DNA from: Betaproteobacteria bacterium
GTDB lineage: Bacteria; Pseudomonadota; Gammaproteobacteria; Burkholderiales; Ga0077523
NCBI GenBank assembly: GCA_016713305.1
Contig: JADJPK010000016.1
Location: 103,169 to 167,168 of the forward strand
Length of the DNA stretch: 64,000 nt
Direction: 5' to 3'
Both the position numbers and the translations under genes were made by a program. Below the pieces are notes generated by a model that did not search any database, was not told the DNA's origin, and worked only from the letters and a program-made list of their open reading frames with translations. Below, piece by piece: positions 35,687 to 43,686 of the stretch. Numbering within the stretch: position 1 is the stretch's first letter; each line of letters begins with the position of its first letter.

Positions 35687-36952
35687 TCAGGACGTTGCAA
35701 TCCACGGGGCAAGCTTTCGGGCGACAGGCACCCGTGCGAGCCGCGCGTGCACCGGCAATCCGTCCCGATAGGGGGGATAGGCTTCACCCTGGATGAGCGG
35801 CCGGAGGTAGGTGCGTGCCGCCCGGCTGATGTGATAGCCGTCCTCGGTGATGAAGTCCCGGGGCAGGCGCTTTTCGCGCGCGGCAATGCCTTCGAGCGCC
35901 ACTTCGCCTACGGACCACCGGTACGGGGCGTCGGATTCGCGCACGATCACCGGCATGGTCGCGTTGCGGCCGGCCAGCGCGAGCCGGACCGCGGCGCGGC
36001 CGACGGCATCGGCATGCTCGATGTCCACCGAGGAGGCGATGTGGCGGGCGGAGCGCTGCAGGTAGTCCGCGGTCGCCCAGTGGCACTTGAGGTTCAGCCG
36101 GTCGTGGACGAGCTGCGCGAGCCTGGGTGCGACGCCGCCCAACTGCTCGTTGCGTCCTGCGTGTTCGGGACGGATCTCGGACAGGAAACGTCCATCCCTG
36201 GTCTGCAGGCCCTCGGAAACGCCGACGACACAGTAACCGTGGCGCCCGACCGCTCGGTCGACGCGTTCGAGGAATTCCTCCTCGTCGAACGGAATCTCCG
36301 CGAACAGCAGCAGGTGCGGCGGATGATTGTGCTCGTCGGCGGCCAATCCCATCGCCGCGACCATCCACCCCGCGTGACGGCCCATCGCTTCGAGTATGAA
36401 GACGCGGGTGGAGGTGGCGGTCATGGAGGCGACATCGGCCGCGGCCTCGCGCATGCTCACGGCGAGATACTTGGCAGCCGAACCGAATCCCGGCGCGCAG
36501 TCGGTGTCGAGGATGTCGTTGTCGACCGTCTTGGGAACGTGAACGCAGGTGAGCGGGTAGCCCAGCGTCTGGCCGAGGGTGGAGAGCTGCAGAGCGGTTG
36601 CAGCCGAACCGTTGCCGCCGTTGTAGAAGAGGTAACCGATGTCGTGGGCGTGGAAGACTTCGACGAACCGTTCCCACGTCTTCCTGTCTTCGTCCAGCGT
36701 GCCAAGCCTGAATCGTGCGGAACCGAAGGCGCCGCCGGGTGTGTGCCTGAGCGCGGCGATGGCCTCGTCGGATTCCGCGGACGTGTCGACCAGATCTTCC
36801 CGCAGCACACCCAGAATCCCGTTGCGTGCCGCGTAGAGGGTACGGATGCGGTCGGGGTGGCGGCGGCATTCGTCGATGACCGCCGCCGCGGAGACGTTGA
36901 TGACGGCGGTCACGCCCCCGGCCTGCGCGTACAGTGCATTGCGGGGGCGCAC
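35687..36952 (-). CDS. 6-phosphofructokinase of the pyrophosphate-dependent lineage, altered nucleotide/PPi motif
   Basis: 421 residues. NALYAQAGGVTAVINVSAAAVI is the N-terminal motif of the bacterial PPi-PFK clade, and VPKTVDNDILDTDCAPGFGSAAKY holds the Lys (of PKT) that marks PPi rather than ATP as donor, with the catalytic Asp. MGRHAGWMVAAMGLA is the substrate loop. However, the phosphoryl-donor loop reads YNGGNGSAATA where, from memory, relatives have YNGGGDSADT: the Asp that contacts Mg is absent. This may reduce activity or change donor. The gene is 15 bp upstream of nothing else but follows adk closely (15 bp), so co-transcribed with adk and kdsB. Cytoplasmic glycolytic step. Confidence 0.82.
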   Translation of the reverse strand: MRPRNALYAQAGGVTAVINVSAAAVIDECRRHPDRIRTLYAARNGILGVLREDLVDTSAESDEAIAALRHTPGGAFGSARFRLGTLDEDRKTWERFVEVFHAHDIGYLFYNGGNGSAATALQLSTLGQTLGYPLTCVHVPKTVDNDILDTDCAPGFGSAAKYLAVSMREAAADVASMTATSTRVFILEAMGRHAGWMVAAMGLAADEHNHPPHLLLFAEIPFDEEEFLERVDRAVGRHGYCVVGVSEGLQTRDGRFLSEIRPEHAGRNEQLGGVAPRLAQLVHDRLNLKCHWATADYLQRSARHIASSVDIEHADAVGRAAVRLALAGRNATMPVIVRESDAPYRWSVGEVALEGIAAREKRLPRDFITEDGYHISRAARTYLRPLIQGEAYPPYRDGLPVHARLARVPVARKLAPWIATS

Positions 36953-36967
36953 GGCCGGGCTGCCGGT

Positions 36968-37621
36968 TCAGGAGAGGGCGGCGAAGACCTTGTCGCGGAT
37001 CTGCTCCACCGACCCCACGCCGGCGATCCGCGCGTAGCGCGGCGCTCCGGGGGCGCCGCTCTTCGCCCAGCCGAGGTAGTAGTCCACCAGCGGACGCGTC
37101 TGGCTGTGATAGACCTCGAGGCGCTTGCGAACCACGTCCTCGTTGTCGTCGGCGCGCTGGACGAGGTCCTCGCCCGTCGCGTCGTCCTTGCCGGCCACCT
37201 TGGGGGGATTGAACACCACGTGATACGTGCGTCCCGAGGCCAGGTGAACGCGCCGGCCGGACATCCGCTTGATGATCTCCGCGTCCTCGACGTCGATCTC
37301 GATCACGTGGTCCAGCATCACGCCCGCGGTCTTCATGGCTTCTGCCTGGGGAATCGTGCGTGGAAATCCGTCGAACAGGAAACCCTTGGCGCAGTCCGGC
37401 TGCTTGATGCGCTCCTGCACCAGCCCGATGATCACGTCGTCGGGTACGAGGCCGCCCGAATCCATGTGCTTCTTCGCCTCGACGCCGAGCGGCGTGCCGG
37501 CCTTCACGGCGGCACGCAGCATGTCGCCGGTGGAGATCTGGGGAATGCCGAACTTCTCGACGATGAAAGCGGCCTGGGTTCCCTTGCCCGCGCCGGGCGC
37601 GCCCAACAGGATCAATCGCAT
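36968..37621 (-). CDS. adk: Adenylate kinase
   Basis: 217 residues. P-loop GAPGAGKGTQA (7-17), AMP site STGDMLRAAV and GFPRTIPQAEAM, LID domain GRRVHLASGRTYHVVFNPPKVAGKDDATGEDLVQR read in parts (GRRVHLASGRTYH, NPPK), the long-form lid without the zinc cysteines, and DDNEDVVRKRLEVYH. Converts 2 ADP to ATP and AMP. Ribosome site GGAAGGGAAG precedes. It lies between kdsB (74 bp) and the PFK (15 bp) on one strand, the conserved order lpxK-trm112-kdsB-adk. Confidence 0.96.
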   Translation of the reverse strand: MRLILLGAPGAGKGTQAAFIVEKFGIPQISTGDMLRAAVKAGTPLGVEAKKHMDSGGLVPDDVIIGLVQERIKQPDCAKGFLFDGFPRTIPQAEAMKTAGVMLDHVIEIDVEDAEIIKRMSGRRVHLASGRTYHVVFNPPKVAGKDDATGEDLVQRADDNEDVVRKRLEVYHSQTRPLVDYYLGWAKSGAPGAPRYARIAGVGSVEQIRDKVFAALS

Positions 37622-37695
37622 GACTTCCCTTCCGTGACGTGTTGATGAGAGGGGCGGCGACCGGTCCGACCGCGCGCGAGGGCCGGATTATAGGG

Positions 37696-38460
37696 TCAGC
37701 GCGCTGCCGTCCCCGAGTAGAGTGCGCGGACCCGTTCGAGGTCGGCAGGAGTGTCCACGCCCGCTTCCGGCGCGTGCTCGGTGACCGCGACCGTGATGCG
37801 GTAGCCGTGCCAGAGCGCCCGCAACTGTTCGAGCGCCTCGAATCGTTCGACGGGAGCCGGCTCCAGAGAGGCATAGGCGCGGAGGAAGGCGCAGCGGTAG
37901 GCGTAGATGCCGATGTGACGGTAGGCGGGCAGCCCCGGAGCGATCGTGTGGTGATCCTTGAACCAGTCGCGCGCATAGGGAATCGTGGCGCGGCTGAAGT
38001 ACAGGGCGTTGCCGTGGCGGTCCATCACGACCTTGACGACGTTTGGATCGAACAGGTCCGAGTCGGACTCGAGGGGATGGCATGCCGTGGCAATGGATGC
38101 CTGCGGGTTTTCCTCGAGGCGCCTTGCCACCTCGCGGATCAATTCGGGGGCGATGCGCGGTTCATCGCCCTGAACGTTGACGACGATCGTGTCGTCGCTC
38201 CAGCCTCGCTGCACCACGACCTCCGCGATGCGGTCGGTTCCGGTGGGGTGGTCATCGCGAGTCATCGTCACCTGGTGACCGTGATCGCGAACCGCCCGTG
38301 CCACTCCTTCGTGGTCGGTCGCCACCCAGACTTCGCCTGCGCCGCTCGATGCCGCGCGTTCCGCGACACGGACGATCATCGGCTTGCCGGCGATGTCGGC
38401 CAGGGGCTTTCCGGGAAGGCGGGTCGATGCGAATCGGGCGGGGATGACGGCGTGAAACAT
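37696..38460 (-). CDS. kdsB: 3-deoxy-manno-octulosonate cytidylyltransferase (CMP-KDO synthetase)
   Basis: 254 residues. Nucleotide-binding start VIPARFASTRLPGKPLADI, then VATDHEGVA, NVQGDEPRI (metal-binding Asp), YFSRATIPYARD and YRHIGIYAYR, all KdsB motifs. It activates KDO with CTP for lipid A-core assembly, working with lpxK two genes upstream in transcription. Cytoplasmic. Length normal, no lesion. Confidence 0.95.
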   Translation of the reverse strand: MFHAVIPARFASTRLPGKPLADIAGKPMIVRVAERAASSGAGEVWVATDHEGVARAVRDHGHQVTMTRDDHPTGTDRIAEVVVQRGWSDDTIVVNVQGDEPRIAPELIREVARRLEENPQASIATACHPLESDSDLFDPNVVKVVMDRHGNALYFSRATIPYARDWFKDHHTIAPGLPAYRHIGIYAYRCAFLRAYASLEPAPVERFEALEQLRALWHGYRITVAVTEHAPEAGVDTPADLERVRALYSGTAAR

Positions 38461-38493
38461 GGCGATGGGGGATAAGCGATGCGCGATGGGGAT

Positions 38494-38528
38494 GGACCCT
38501 GGACCCTAGAGCCTGGGCCCTGGGCCCG
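38494..38528. repeat. Five tandem degenerate heptamers (RGRSCCT-type)
   Basis: GGACCCT, GGACCCT, AGAGCCT, GGGCCCT and GGGCCCG stand head to tail between kdsB and the Trm112 gene. The same 7-bp consensus forms a nine-unit array at 54318-54380. No coding role; possibly a dispersed microsatellite family. Confidence 0.7.
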
Positions 38529-38569
38529 GCAACCCCGGACCCACCGTGGCGCGGGTCATTGTCCGGCGT

Positions 38570-38776
38570 TCAGCCCTTTCTCTTCCGCCAGGCGTCGACC
38601 TCGTCGACGCTCAGCTTTCGCGCTTCCTCCTCGATCATCACCGGAATGTCGTCGCGGACGGGGTAGGCGAGGGCGCTTTCGATCGAGATGAGTTCGGCGT
38701 GGTCACGGTCATACAGAAGCGGCGCCTTGGTCAGCGGATCGACCAGGATTTCGAGAATCTTTGCATCGAGGGCCAT
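38570..38776 (-). CDS. Trm112 family protein (YcaR-like)
   Basis: 68 residues, typical of bacterial Trm112/YcaR. MALDAKILEILVDPLTKAPLLYD carries the family start, where the CPxCK zinc site is replaced (DPLTKAPL), as in many bacterial members, then LAYPVRDDIPVMIEEEARKLS. It lies between lpxK and kdsB as in many proteobacteria. May act as a methyltransferase partner; bacterial role is not well established. Confidence 0.85.
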   Translation of the reverse strand: MALDAKILEILVDPLTKAPLLYDRDHAELISIESALAYPVRDDIPVMIEEEARKLSVDEVDAWRKRKG

Positions 38777-38854
38777 GTACAGGCTCGCAGCGGAGGTGAG
38801 GGTGGGCTGCGGAATGTCGTCCGCAAGCGGCGATTCTACGACGGCAGGCTGGGA

Positions 38855-39856
38855 CTAGCGGGCCGGCAATGTCCTGGGGGCACCCAGGCGTGTGGTCACG
38901 ACGTCCAGCAGCGCGGGATCGGCGCTCGCCGCCACCGGCAGGTACCACCAGCGTTCGGCAGCGAACCCGAAGCACTTGACGGCATCCTTCTCCGTCATGA
39001 TCACCGGCAGGTCGTCGCCGAAATCGAGGTCTGCCGGGGTGAAACGGTGATGGTCGGGAAACGCATGCTCCGTCACCTCGAGTCCCGCAGCCCTGAGGGT
39101 ACGAAAGAAGCGGTCCGGATTGCCGATGCCCGCGACCGCATGAACCTTCGTTCCGGCCTTGGCCGCGAGGTCGCGCACGCGATGCCCCTGCACCATGTTG
39201 ACGAGCTTCTCCCCCGAAAGCCTCATGGCGAATCCCGCCGGCACCGGCACCTCGCCCGGACCGTTGATGACGACGGCGTCCACCTGTTCGAGGCGGTCCA
39301 CCGGCTCGCGCAGCGGCCCGGCGGGCAGCGGAAGTCGATTGCCGAATCCTCTCGCGCCATCCACCACGGCGATCTCCACACGCCTCGCGAGACGGTAGTG
39401 CTGCAGGCCGTCATCGCTCAGGATGCAGTCGCATTCCGGGTGGGCGGCCAGCAGTGCCCGGCCCGCCGCCACCCGGTCCGCCCCCCGCCACACCGGGCAG
39501 CCACTGCGGCGAGCCAGAAGGACTGTCTCGTCGCCTGCGTCCCCAGGGTCGCTGTCCGGCCGGACCTCCGATTCGCCCTTCCCGCTGCCGCCGTAACCGC
39601 GGGTCACGATGCCGGGCCGGTATCCGCGCCGGGCGAGTCCATGAGCGAGCCACACGATGAGCGGCGTCTTTCCGGTTCCGCCCACCGTGATGTTGCCCAC
39701 CACGACGACCGGGACCGGCAGCCGGAGGGTCTTCTTCCAACCCCGCAGATAAAGCTCGCGGCGCCCTTCCATCACCAATGCGTACAGACTGGCCAGAGGC
39801 AGCAGCGCCAGCGCGAGCGGGCCCAGACTGTTCCAGAAGGCAGGCGCTGCCTTCAT
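38855..39856 (-). CDS. lpxK: Tetraacyldisaccharide 4'-kinase
   Basis: 333 residues. A membrane-anchoring N-terminal helix (residues ~10-30) precedes VVVGNITVGGTGKTPLIVWLAHG with the P-loop GGTGKTP. GYRPGIVTRGYGG and the DDGLQHYRLARRVEIAVVDGARGFGN block, ILSDDGLQ, are diagnostic. AGIGNPDRFFRTL, FPDHHRFTPADL and VIMTEKDAVK complete the family set. Phosphorylates the 4' position of lipid A disaccharide at the inner membrane. Downstream of exbD by 106 bp on one strand. Confidence 0.95.
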   Translation of the reverse strand: MKAAPAFWNSLGPLALALLPLASLYALVMEGRRELYLRGWKKTLRLPVPVVVVGNITVGGTGKTPLIVWLAHGLARRGYRPGIVTRGYGGSGKGESEVRPDSDPGDAGDETVLLARRSGCPVWRGADRVAAGRALLAAHPECDCILSDDGLQHYRLARRVEIAVVDGARGFGNRLPLPAGPLREPVDRLEQVDAVVINGPGEVPVPAGFAMRLSGEKLVNMVQGHRVRDLAAKAGTKVHAVAGIGNPDRFFRTLRAAGLEVTEHAFPDHHRFTPADLDFGDDLPVIMTEKDAVKCFGFAAERWWYLPVAASADPALLDVVTTRLGAPRTLPAR

Positions 39857-39962
39857 GGGCGGCGATCCGTCAGAGCCGACGGCGAACGGCCGTCAGCGAC
39901 TCCAGGCACGCCCCGCGGGTGCCAGACTTCTCGGTGCCGGCACTCCTGCGAAGCGGTCACCG

Positions 39963-40388
39963 TCACTTCTTTTTCGGAGGCGACTGCGTGGAGAAGGTCA
40001 CGCGGCCGAAGCCGGCGAGCCGCGCGGCTTCGAGCACGTTGATCACCGACTGATGGGTGGCGTTCGCGTCGGCGTTGATGACGACCATGGGGTCGGGATT
40101 GGAACCGGCCGCACGCTTCAGCTCGTTGCCGAACGCATCGGCGCTCGTGAAGACGACGGGGGTGCGATTGACGACGTAACGTCCGTTGGTCGTGACAGCC
40201 ACGTCGATCTGCTTCGGCCGTTCCGCAGCCTGCGGGGCATCGGCCGAAGGCAGGTTGATCTGCAGTTCCGCGTACTTCGAGTAGGTCGTGGTGACCATGA
40301 GAAAGATCAGGATCACCAGCAGCACGTCGATGAGCGGGATGAGGTTCATCTCCGGCTCCTCACGCGTCGTTCCACGGCGGAAATTCAT
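39963..40388 (-). CDS. exbD: ExbD/TolR-family biopolymer transport protein
   Basis: 141 residues from ATG 40388, which overlaps the exbB stop (ATGA). MNLIPLIDVLLVILIFLMVTTTY is the single membrane helix with its essential Asp (PLIDVLL), followed by a periplasmic domain ending ANATHQSVINVLEAARLAGFGRVTFSTQ. With ExbB it forms the proton-driven motor that energises TonB-type or Tol-type outer membrane transport. Assignment to Tol or Exb is ambiguous; the position next to lpxK is the well-known betaproteobacterial ExbB/ExbD location. Confidence 0.9.
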   Translation of the reverse strand: MNFRRGTTREEPEMNLIPLIDVLLVILIFLMVTTTYSKYAELQINLPSADAPQAAERPKQIDVAVTTNGRYVVNRTPVVFTSADAFGNELKRAAGSNPDPMVVINADANATHQSVINVLEAARLAGFGRVTFSTQSPPKKK

Positions 40389-40990
40389 CGGCGGTCGCCG
40401 TGGATGATCTCGACGAGCTTGACGGCCTGCTGTTCCATCTCCACCACGGCCGAATCCACCTTGTTCCGGAAGTACCGGTAGAAGATCATGCTGGGGATCG
40501 CCACGATCAGGCCGAACGCGGTGTTGTAAAGGGCGACCGAGATGCCGTGGGCGAGTTGCGTGGGTGTGGTGCCCGTCGGCCCCTGCGAACCGAAGATCTC
40601 GATCATGCCGATCACCGTGCCCAGCAGACCCATGATGGGTGCGATCGATGCAATGGTGCCCAGGCCGGAGAGGAATCGGCCCAGTTCGTGCGCGGCGGCA
40701 CGGCCGGCTTCCTCGATGGACTCCTTGACCACTTCCCGCGAGCTTTTCTCGTTGCGCAGTCCCGCCGCGAAGACTCGTCCGAGCACGGACTGGTTCGACA
40801 GCCGGTCGAGCATTTCCTGCGATACGCCGCGGGTCCGGTATTCTTCCGCAGTCTGTTCCAGCAGCCCCTTGGGGGTGACGCAGGCGGCGCGCAGGCTCCA
40901 CAGGCGCTCACCGATGATGCCCAGTGCGATGACGGACGCTGCGATGATGGGCCAGATGGGCCAGCCGGCTGCCTCGATGATCGCAAGCAC
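40385..40990 (-). CDS. exbB: MotA/TolQ/ExbB proton channel family protein
   Basis: 201 residues from GTG 40990, preceded by CGGGGAG 10 bp upstream and opening at the first membrane helix (VLAIIEAAGWPIWPIIAASVIALG). Longer open frame to 41191 is not gene-like. The MotA/TolQ/ExbB core follows: ELGRFLSGLGTIASIAPIMGLLGTVIGMI and LAHGISVALYNTAFGLIVAIPSM, the two helices that make the proton path. Partner of ExbD, overlapping by 4 bp. Confidence 0.88.
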   Translation of the reverse strand: MLAIIEAAGWPIWPIIAASVIALGIIGERLWSLRAACVTPKGLLEQTAEEYRTRGVSQEMLDRLSNQSVLGRVFAAGLRNEKSSREVVKESIEEAGRAAAHELGRFLSGLGTIASIAPIMGLLGTVIGMIEIFGSQGPTGTTPTQLAHGISVALYNTAFGLIVAIPSMIFYRYFRNKVDSAVVEMEQQAVKLVEIIHGDRR

Positions 40991-41691
40991 GAATGGAACT
41001 CCCCGGTGCAAATCCGCAGACTCTAGCCTGGGTGTCAGTCTGGCGCAACTCGAAATGGCGTCATCATGGATCTGCGTTCGCGACGGGAAAGGTGTGTCCC
41101 GGAAGAGGCCCATGGCCGATCCGTTCCATCGCATGGCAGCATCGCGCAATCCGGATGCAGCGTCAGCCCTTGGGCGCCGTCCCTGCTGCACCTTTGTTGC
41201 GCGTGGGAGTTCCGCACGATCTGGCGTCGCAACAGGAAGGACGATGCGCGCCTGGCCGTTGACGATGTTCGATGGGAAGTGCGACCCGCCCGATCAGTGC
41301 GGCGCGTCGGCGGGGGCGAGTCGAGTGGGCGGCGCCACCAGGGAAATGATCGAAGGCGCAGGGCGTTATCGGAGCATCTTGATGATGTATGCCATCGGGT
41401 TGCGTGAAGTTTTTTTCCACAGGCGCTGTGGATAACGCTGTGCACAGGTTGTCGAAATGCTGCCTAAGTAATGCGCCGGAAAGGAGTTTTGTTGCCGCGC
41501 TCAAATTTTGTTCACGAGACTATCTTCGAGAATTCAGTGACTTGTGTGATTCCAGCCCGTGACGGACACGATTGCGTGATCCAGTTGCAAAAGATCGTCT
41601 GCTGTTGCGGATCGGCAACAGCGTGCGGAGCCGATTCCGGAGGGGGAATGACATCGGGGTTGCACTGCATTCCTGCGGCCCCGGCCTTCCC
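40991..41691. other. 701-bp non-coding region between exbB and xseA
   Basis: The genes on both sides are divergent, so promoters for both must lie here. No reading frame has gene-like composition. The stretch 41400-41600 is AT-richer than the rest and holds the DnaA-box-like cluster at 41413-41448, and GTGATCCAG-rich text near 41580. The rest resembles non-coding high-GC DNA. Confidence 0.45.
41413..41448. promoter_or_regulatory. Cluster of DnaA-box-like sequences
   Basis: TTTTCCACA (41413-41421, one mismatch to TTATCCACA), TGTGGATAA (41427-41435, exact DnaA box on the minus strand) and the palindrome TGTGCACA (41440-41447). The first two form a 7-bp stem (TCCACAG/CTGTGGA). There is no dnaA or dnaN nearby, so this is more likely a regulatory or titration site than an origin. 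Confidence 0.45.
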
Positions 41692-43014
41692 ATGATCGGC
41701 GCCGGCGTGCTCACCGTATCCCAGTTCGCGGCAATGGCGCGCGAAGTGGTGGAGTCCGCAATGCCGCTCGCCTGGGTGAGTGGCGAGATCTCCAACTTCA
41801 CGCGGGCCGCATCCGGCCACTGCTATTTCTCCCTCAAGGACGAACAGGCCCAGCTGCGCTGCGTGATGTTTCGCCAGCGCGCGCAGTTGCTCGACTGGCT
41901 TCCGGCCAACGGACAGAAGGTGGAACTGCGCGCGACACCCACGCTCTATGAGCCGCGTGGCGATTTCCAGCTCAACGTCGACTTCGTCCGCAAGGCCGGC
42001 CTGGGGGCGCTCTTCGAGGCGTATGAACGGCTGAAGTCCAGGCTTCAGAACGAGGGATTGTTCGACGAATCACGGAAACGGGAACTGCCTCGTCTGCCAC
42101 GTGCTGTCGGAATCGTGACGTCCCCCCAGGCTGCGGCCTTGCGGGACGTACTGACGACGCTGCGGCGTCGTTGGCCGGCGGCCCGGGTCGTGCTCTATCC
42201 GGCCCCGGTCCAGGGCGACGGATCCGCCCGGCAGATCGCCGAGGCCATCGATGCCGCCTCCGCACGGGGCGAGGTGGACGTTCTGATCGTGTGCCGGGGC
42301 GGCGGATCCCTGGAGGATCTCTGGGCCTTCAATGAAGAAGCCGTCGCGCGTGCGGTGTTCCGCAGCGCCATGCCCGTGGTGAGCGGAGTCGGGCACGAGA
42401 CGGATGTCACGATCATCGATTTCGTCGCGGACCGGCGTGCACCGACACCGACGGCCGCCGCGGTGGCGGCCGTGCCGGACCGCGTGGACATCGCGCACCG
42501 GCTGGGCCATCTTGGCCAGGCGCTCGACCGCTCGGCCGTGCGAGGGCTCGAACGGCGCATGCAGCGTACCGATGCGGCCGCGGCACGCCTGCGCCATCCC
42601 GGCGAGCGTCTCGCCATGAATGCCGCGCTCCTGCTGCACCTGGGCGAGCGCTTCCAGCGTGCGCATGCCTCGGAGAACGTTCAACGGAATTGGCGCCTCT
42701 CGACCGCCGAGCGAAGGCTGATGGCCGCGAGGCCGTCCACCGTGAGCCGGGCTGCATCCGTGGCGATGCTCGGTGCGGGACTCGACCGGGCCATGCGGCA
42801 GTCCGTCGTGTCCAGGACGGCGGTGCTCGACCGGCTCTCCGGCGCGTTGAGGCACCTGGATCCCGACGCGGTGCTGGAGCGCGGCTACGCGATTGTTCGC
42901 GACTCTGCCGGCCGCATCGTGAGCGATGCGGCAACCGTTTCCGCCGGTGATGGCATCGACATCAAGCTCTCCGCGGGCACGCTCGCGGCCACGGTGACAT
43001 CTTCGTCGGATTGA
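41692..43014 (+). CDS. xseA: Exodeoxyribonuclease VII large subunit
   Basis: 440 residues from ATG 41692; the frame is open to 41572 but without support. N-terminal OB-fold VLTVSQFAAMAREVVE and AWVSGEISNFTRAASGHCYFSLKD, then VTSPQAAALRDVLTTLRRRWPA, IVCRGGGSLEDLWAFNEEAVARA and SGVGHETDVTIIDFVADRRAPTPTAAA read in parts, the nuclease core. Long coiled helices follow, and a C-terminal VLERGYAIVRDSAGRIV. It degrades single-stranded DNA with XseB; xseB is not in the window. Confidence 0.95.
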   Translation: MIGAGVLTVSQFAAMAREVVESAMPLAWVSGEISNFTRAASGHCYFSLKDEQAQLRCVMFRQRAQLLDWLPANGQKVELRATPTLYEPRGDFQLNVDFVRKAGLGALFEAYERLKSRLQNEGLFDESRKRELPRLPRAVGIVTSPQAAALRDVLTTLRRRWPAARVVLYPAPVQGDGSARQIAEAIDAASARGEVDVLIVCRGGGSLEDLWAFNEEAVARAVFRSAMPVVSGVGHETDVTIIDFVADRRAPTPTAAAVAAVPDRVDIAHRLGHLGQALDRSAVRGLERRMQRTDAAAARLRHPGERLAMNAALLLHLGERFQRAHASENVQRNWRLSTAERRLMAARPSTVSRAASVAMLGAGLDRAMRQSVVSRTAVLDRLSGALRHLDPDAVLERGYAIVRDSAGRIVSDAATVSAGDGIDIKLSAGTLAATVTSSSD

Positions 43015-43163
43015 TGGCAGTCGCTCGGGCGGAGTATCGTTCGGGCTGATTCGACGGTTCCATGAGGTTCATCCGTTCGCGGACCTGCCTCGTCTGTCCG
43101 ACCGTTGTCTGCCAGCCGCGCCCGGGTCCCGGTGTCCGCGCCATTCCATAGGAGGAGAGTTCC

Positions 43164-43649
43164 ATGAAAGCCCTGCGTGCCCTTTGCTGCGCCTGCCTCG
43201 CTCTTGCCATTTCCGCCGTCGCCGGCGGAGTGTCTGCCCAGATGATCGACAAGAAGGCGCTGTCCCTCGAGGCCGTGAAGAAGGTCGCGGCGGCGGCGGA
43301 GGCGGAGGCTGTCAAGAACAAGTGGAACGTAGTGATCACCATCGTGGACGAAGGCGGCCAGCTTCTCTATCTGCAGCGCATGGACGGCGCCCAGTACGGC
43401 AGTGTGGACGTCGCGATCCGCAAGGCCCGCACGTCCTCCGCCTTCAAGCGGTCCACCAAGGTGTTCGAGGATGCCATCGCCGGCGGGCGCACGGCGATAC
43501 TCTCGCTCGATCAGGCATTGACCCTCGAAGGCGGACTTCCTCTGGTCTTCAACGGTCAGATCGTGGGGGCCATCGGCGTCTCCGGCGTCACGTCGCAGCA
43601 GGACGGACAGATCGCCAAGGCCGGTGCGGACTCTCTGAGCGGCCAGTAA
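43164..43649 (+). CDS. Exported GlcG/HbpS-family (DUF336) protein
   Basis: 161 residues with AGGAGGAG 7 bp before ATG 43164. Sec signal: KALRALCCACLALAISAVAGGVSA. The mature part is one HbpS/GlcG domain: LSLEAVKKVAAAAEAEAVKN, VVITIVDEGGQLLYLQRMDG and RKARTSSAFKRSTKVFED, GGLPLVFNGQIVGAIGVSGVTSQQDGQIAKAG. Some relatives bind haem or glycolate-related ligands; the cargo here is unknown. Lone gene convergent to miaA. Confidence 0.88.
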   Translation: MKALRALCCACLALAISAVAGGVSAQMIDKKALSLEAVKKVAAAAEAEAVKNKWNVVITIVDEGGQLLYLQRMDGAQYGSVDVAIRKARTSSAFKRSTKVFEDAIAGGRTAILSLDQALTLEGGLPLVFNGQIVGAIGVSGVTSQQDGQIAKAGADSLSGQ

Positions 43650-43658
43650 CGCGCTCGC

Positions 43659-43686
43659 GTGACGGCTTGCGGCGGCAGGCCGTCAC
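43659..43686. terminator. Hairpin between convergent genes, possible bidirectional terminator
   Basis: GTGACGGC (43659-43666) pairs with GCCGTCAC (43679-43686), loop 12 nt, overlapping the end of miaA (43683). No T run. Placed where two convergent transcripts meet. Confidence 0.4.

Noticed and set aside
41066..41407. 113-codon plus-strand frame between exbB and xseA
   Set aside because: Arg/Ser-rich, no start signal, no family pattern; composition matches non-coding high-GC DNA.
41416..41432. Hairpin TCCACAG/CTGTGGA as terminator
   Set aside because: The T run is before the stem on the plus strand and no gene ends there on either strand.
41413..41448. DnaA-box cluster as the chromosomal origin
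   Set aside because: No dnaA, dnaN, gyrB or rpmH nearby, and too few boxes for an oriC.
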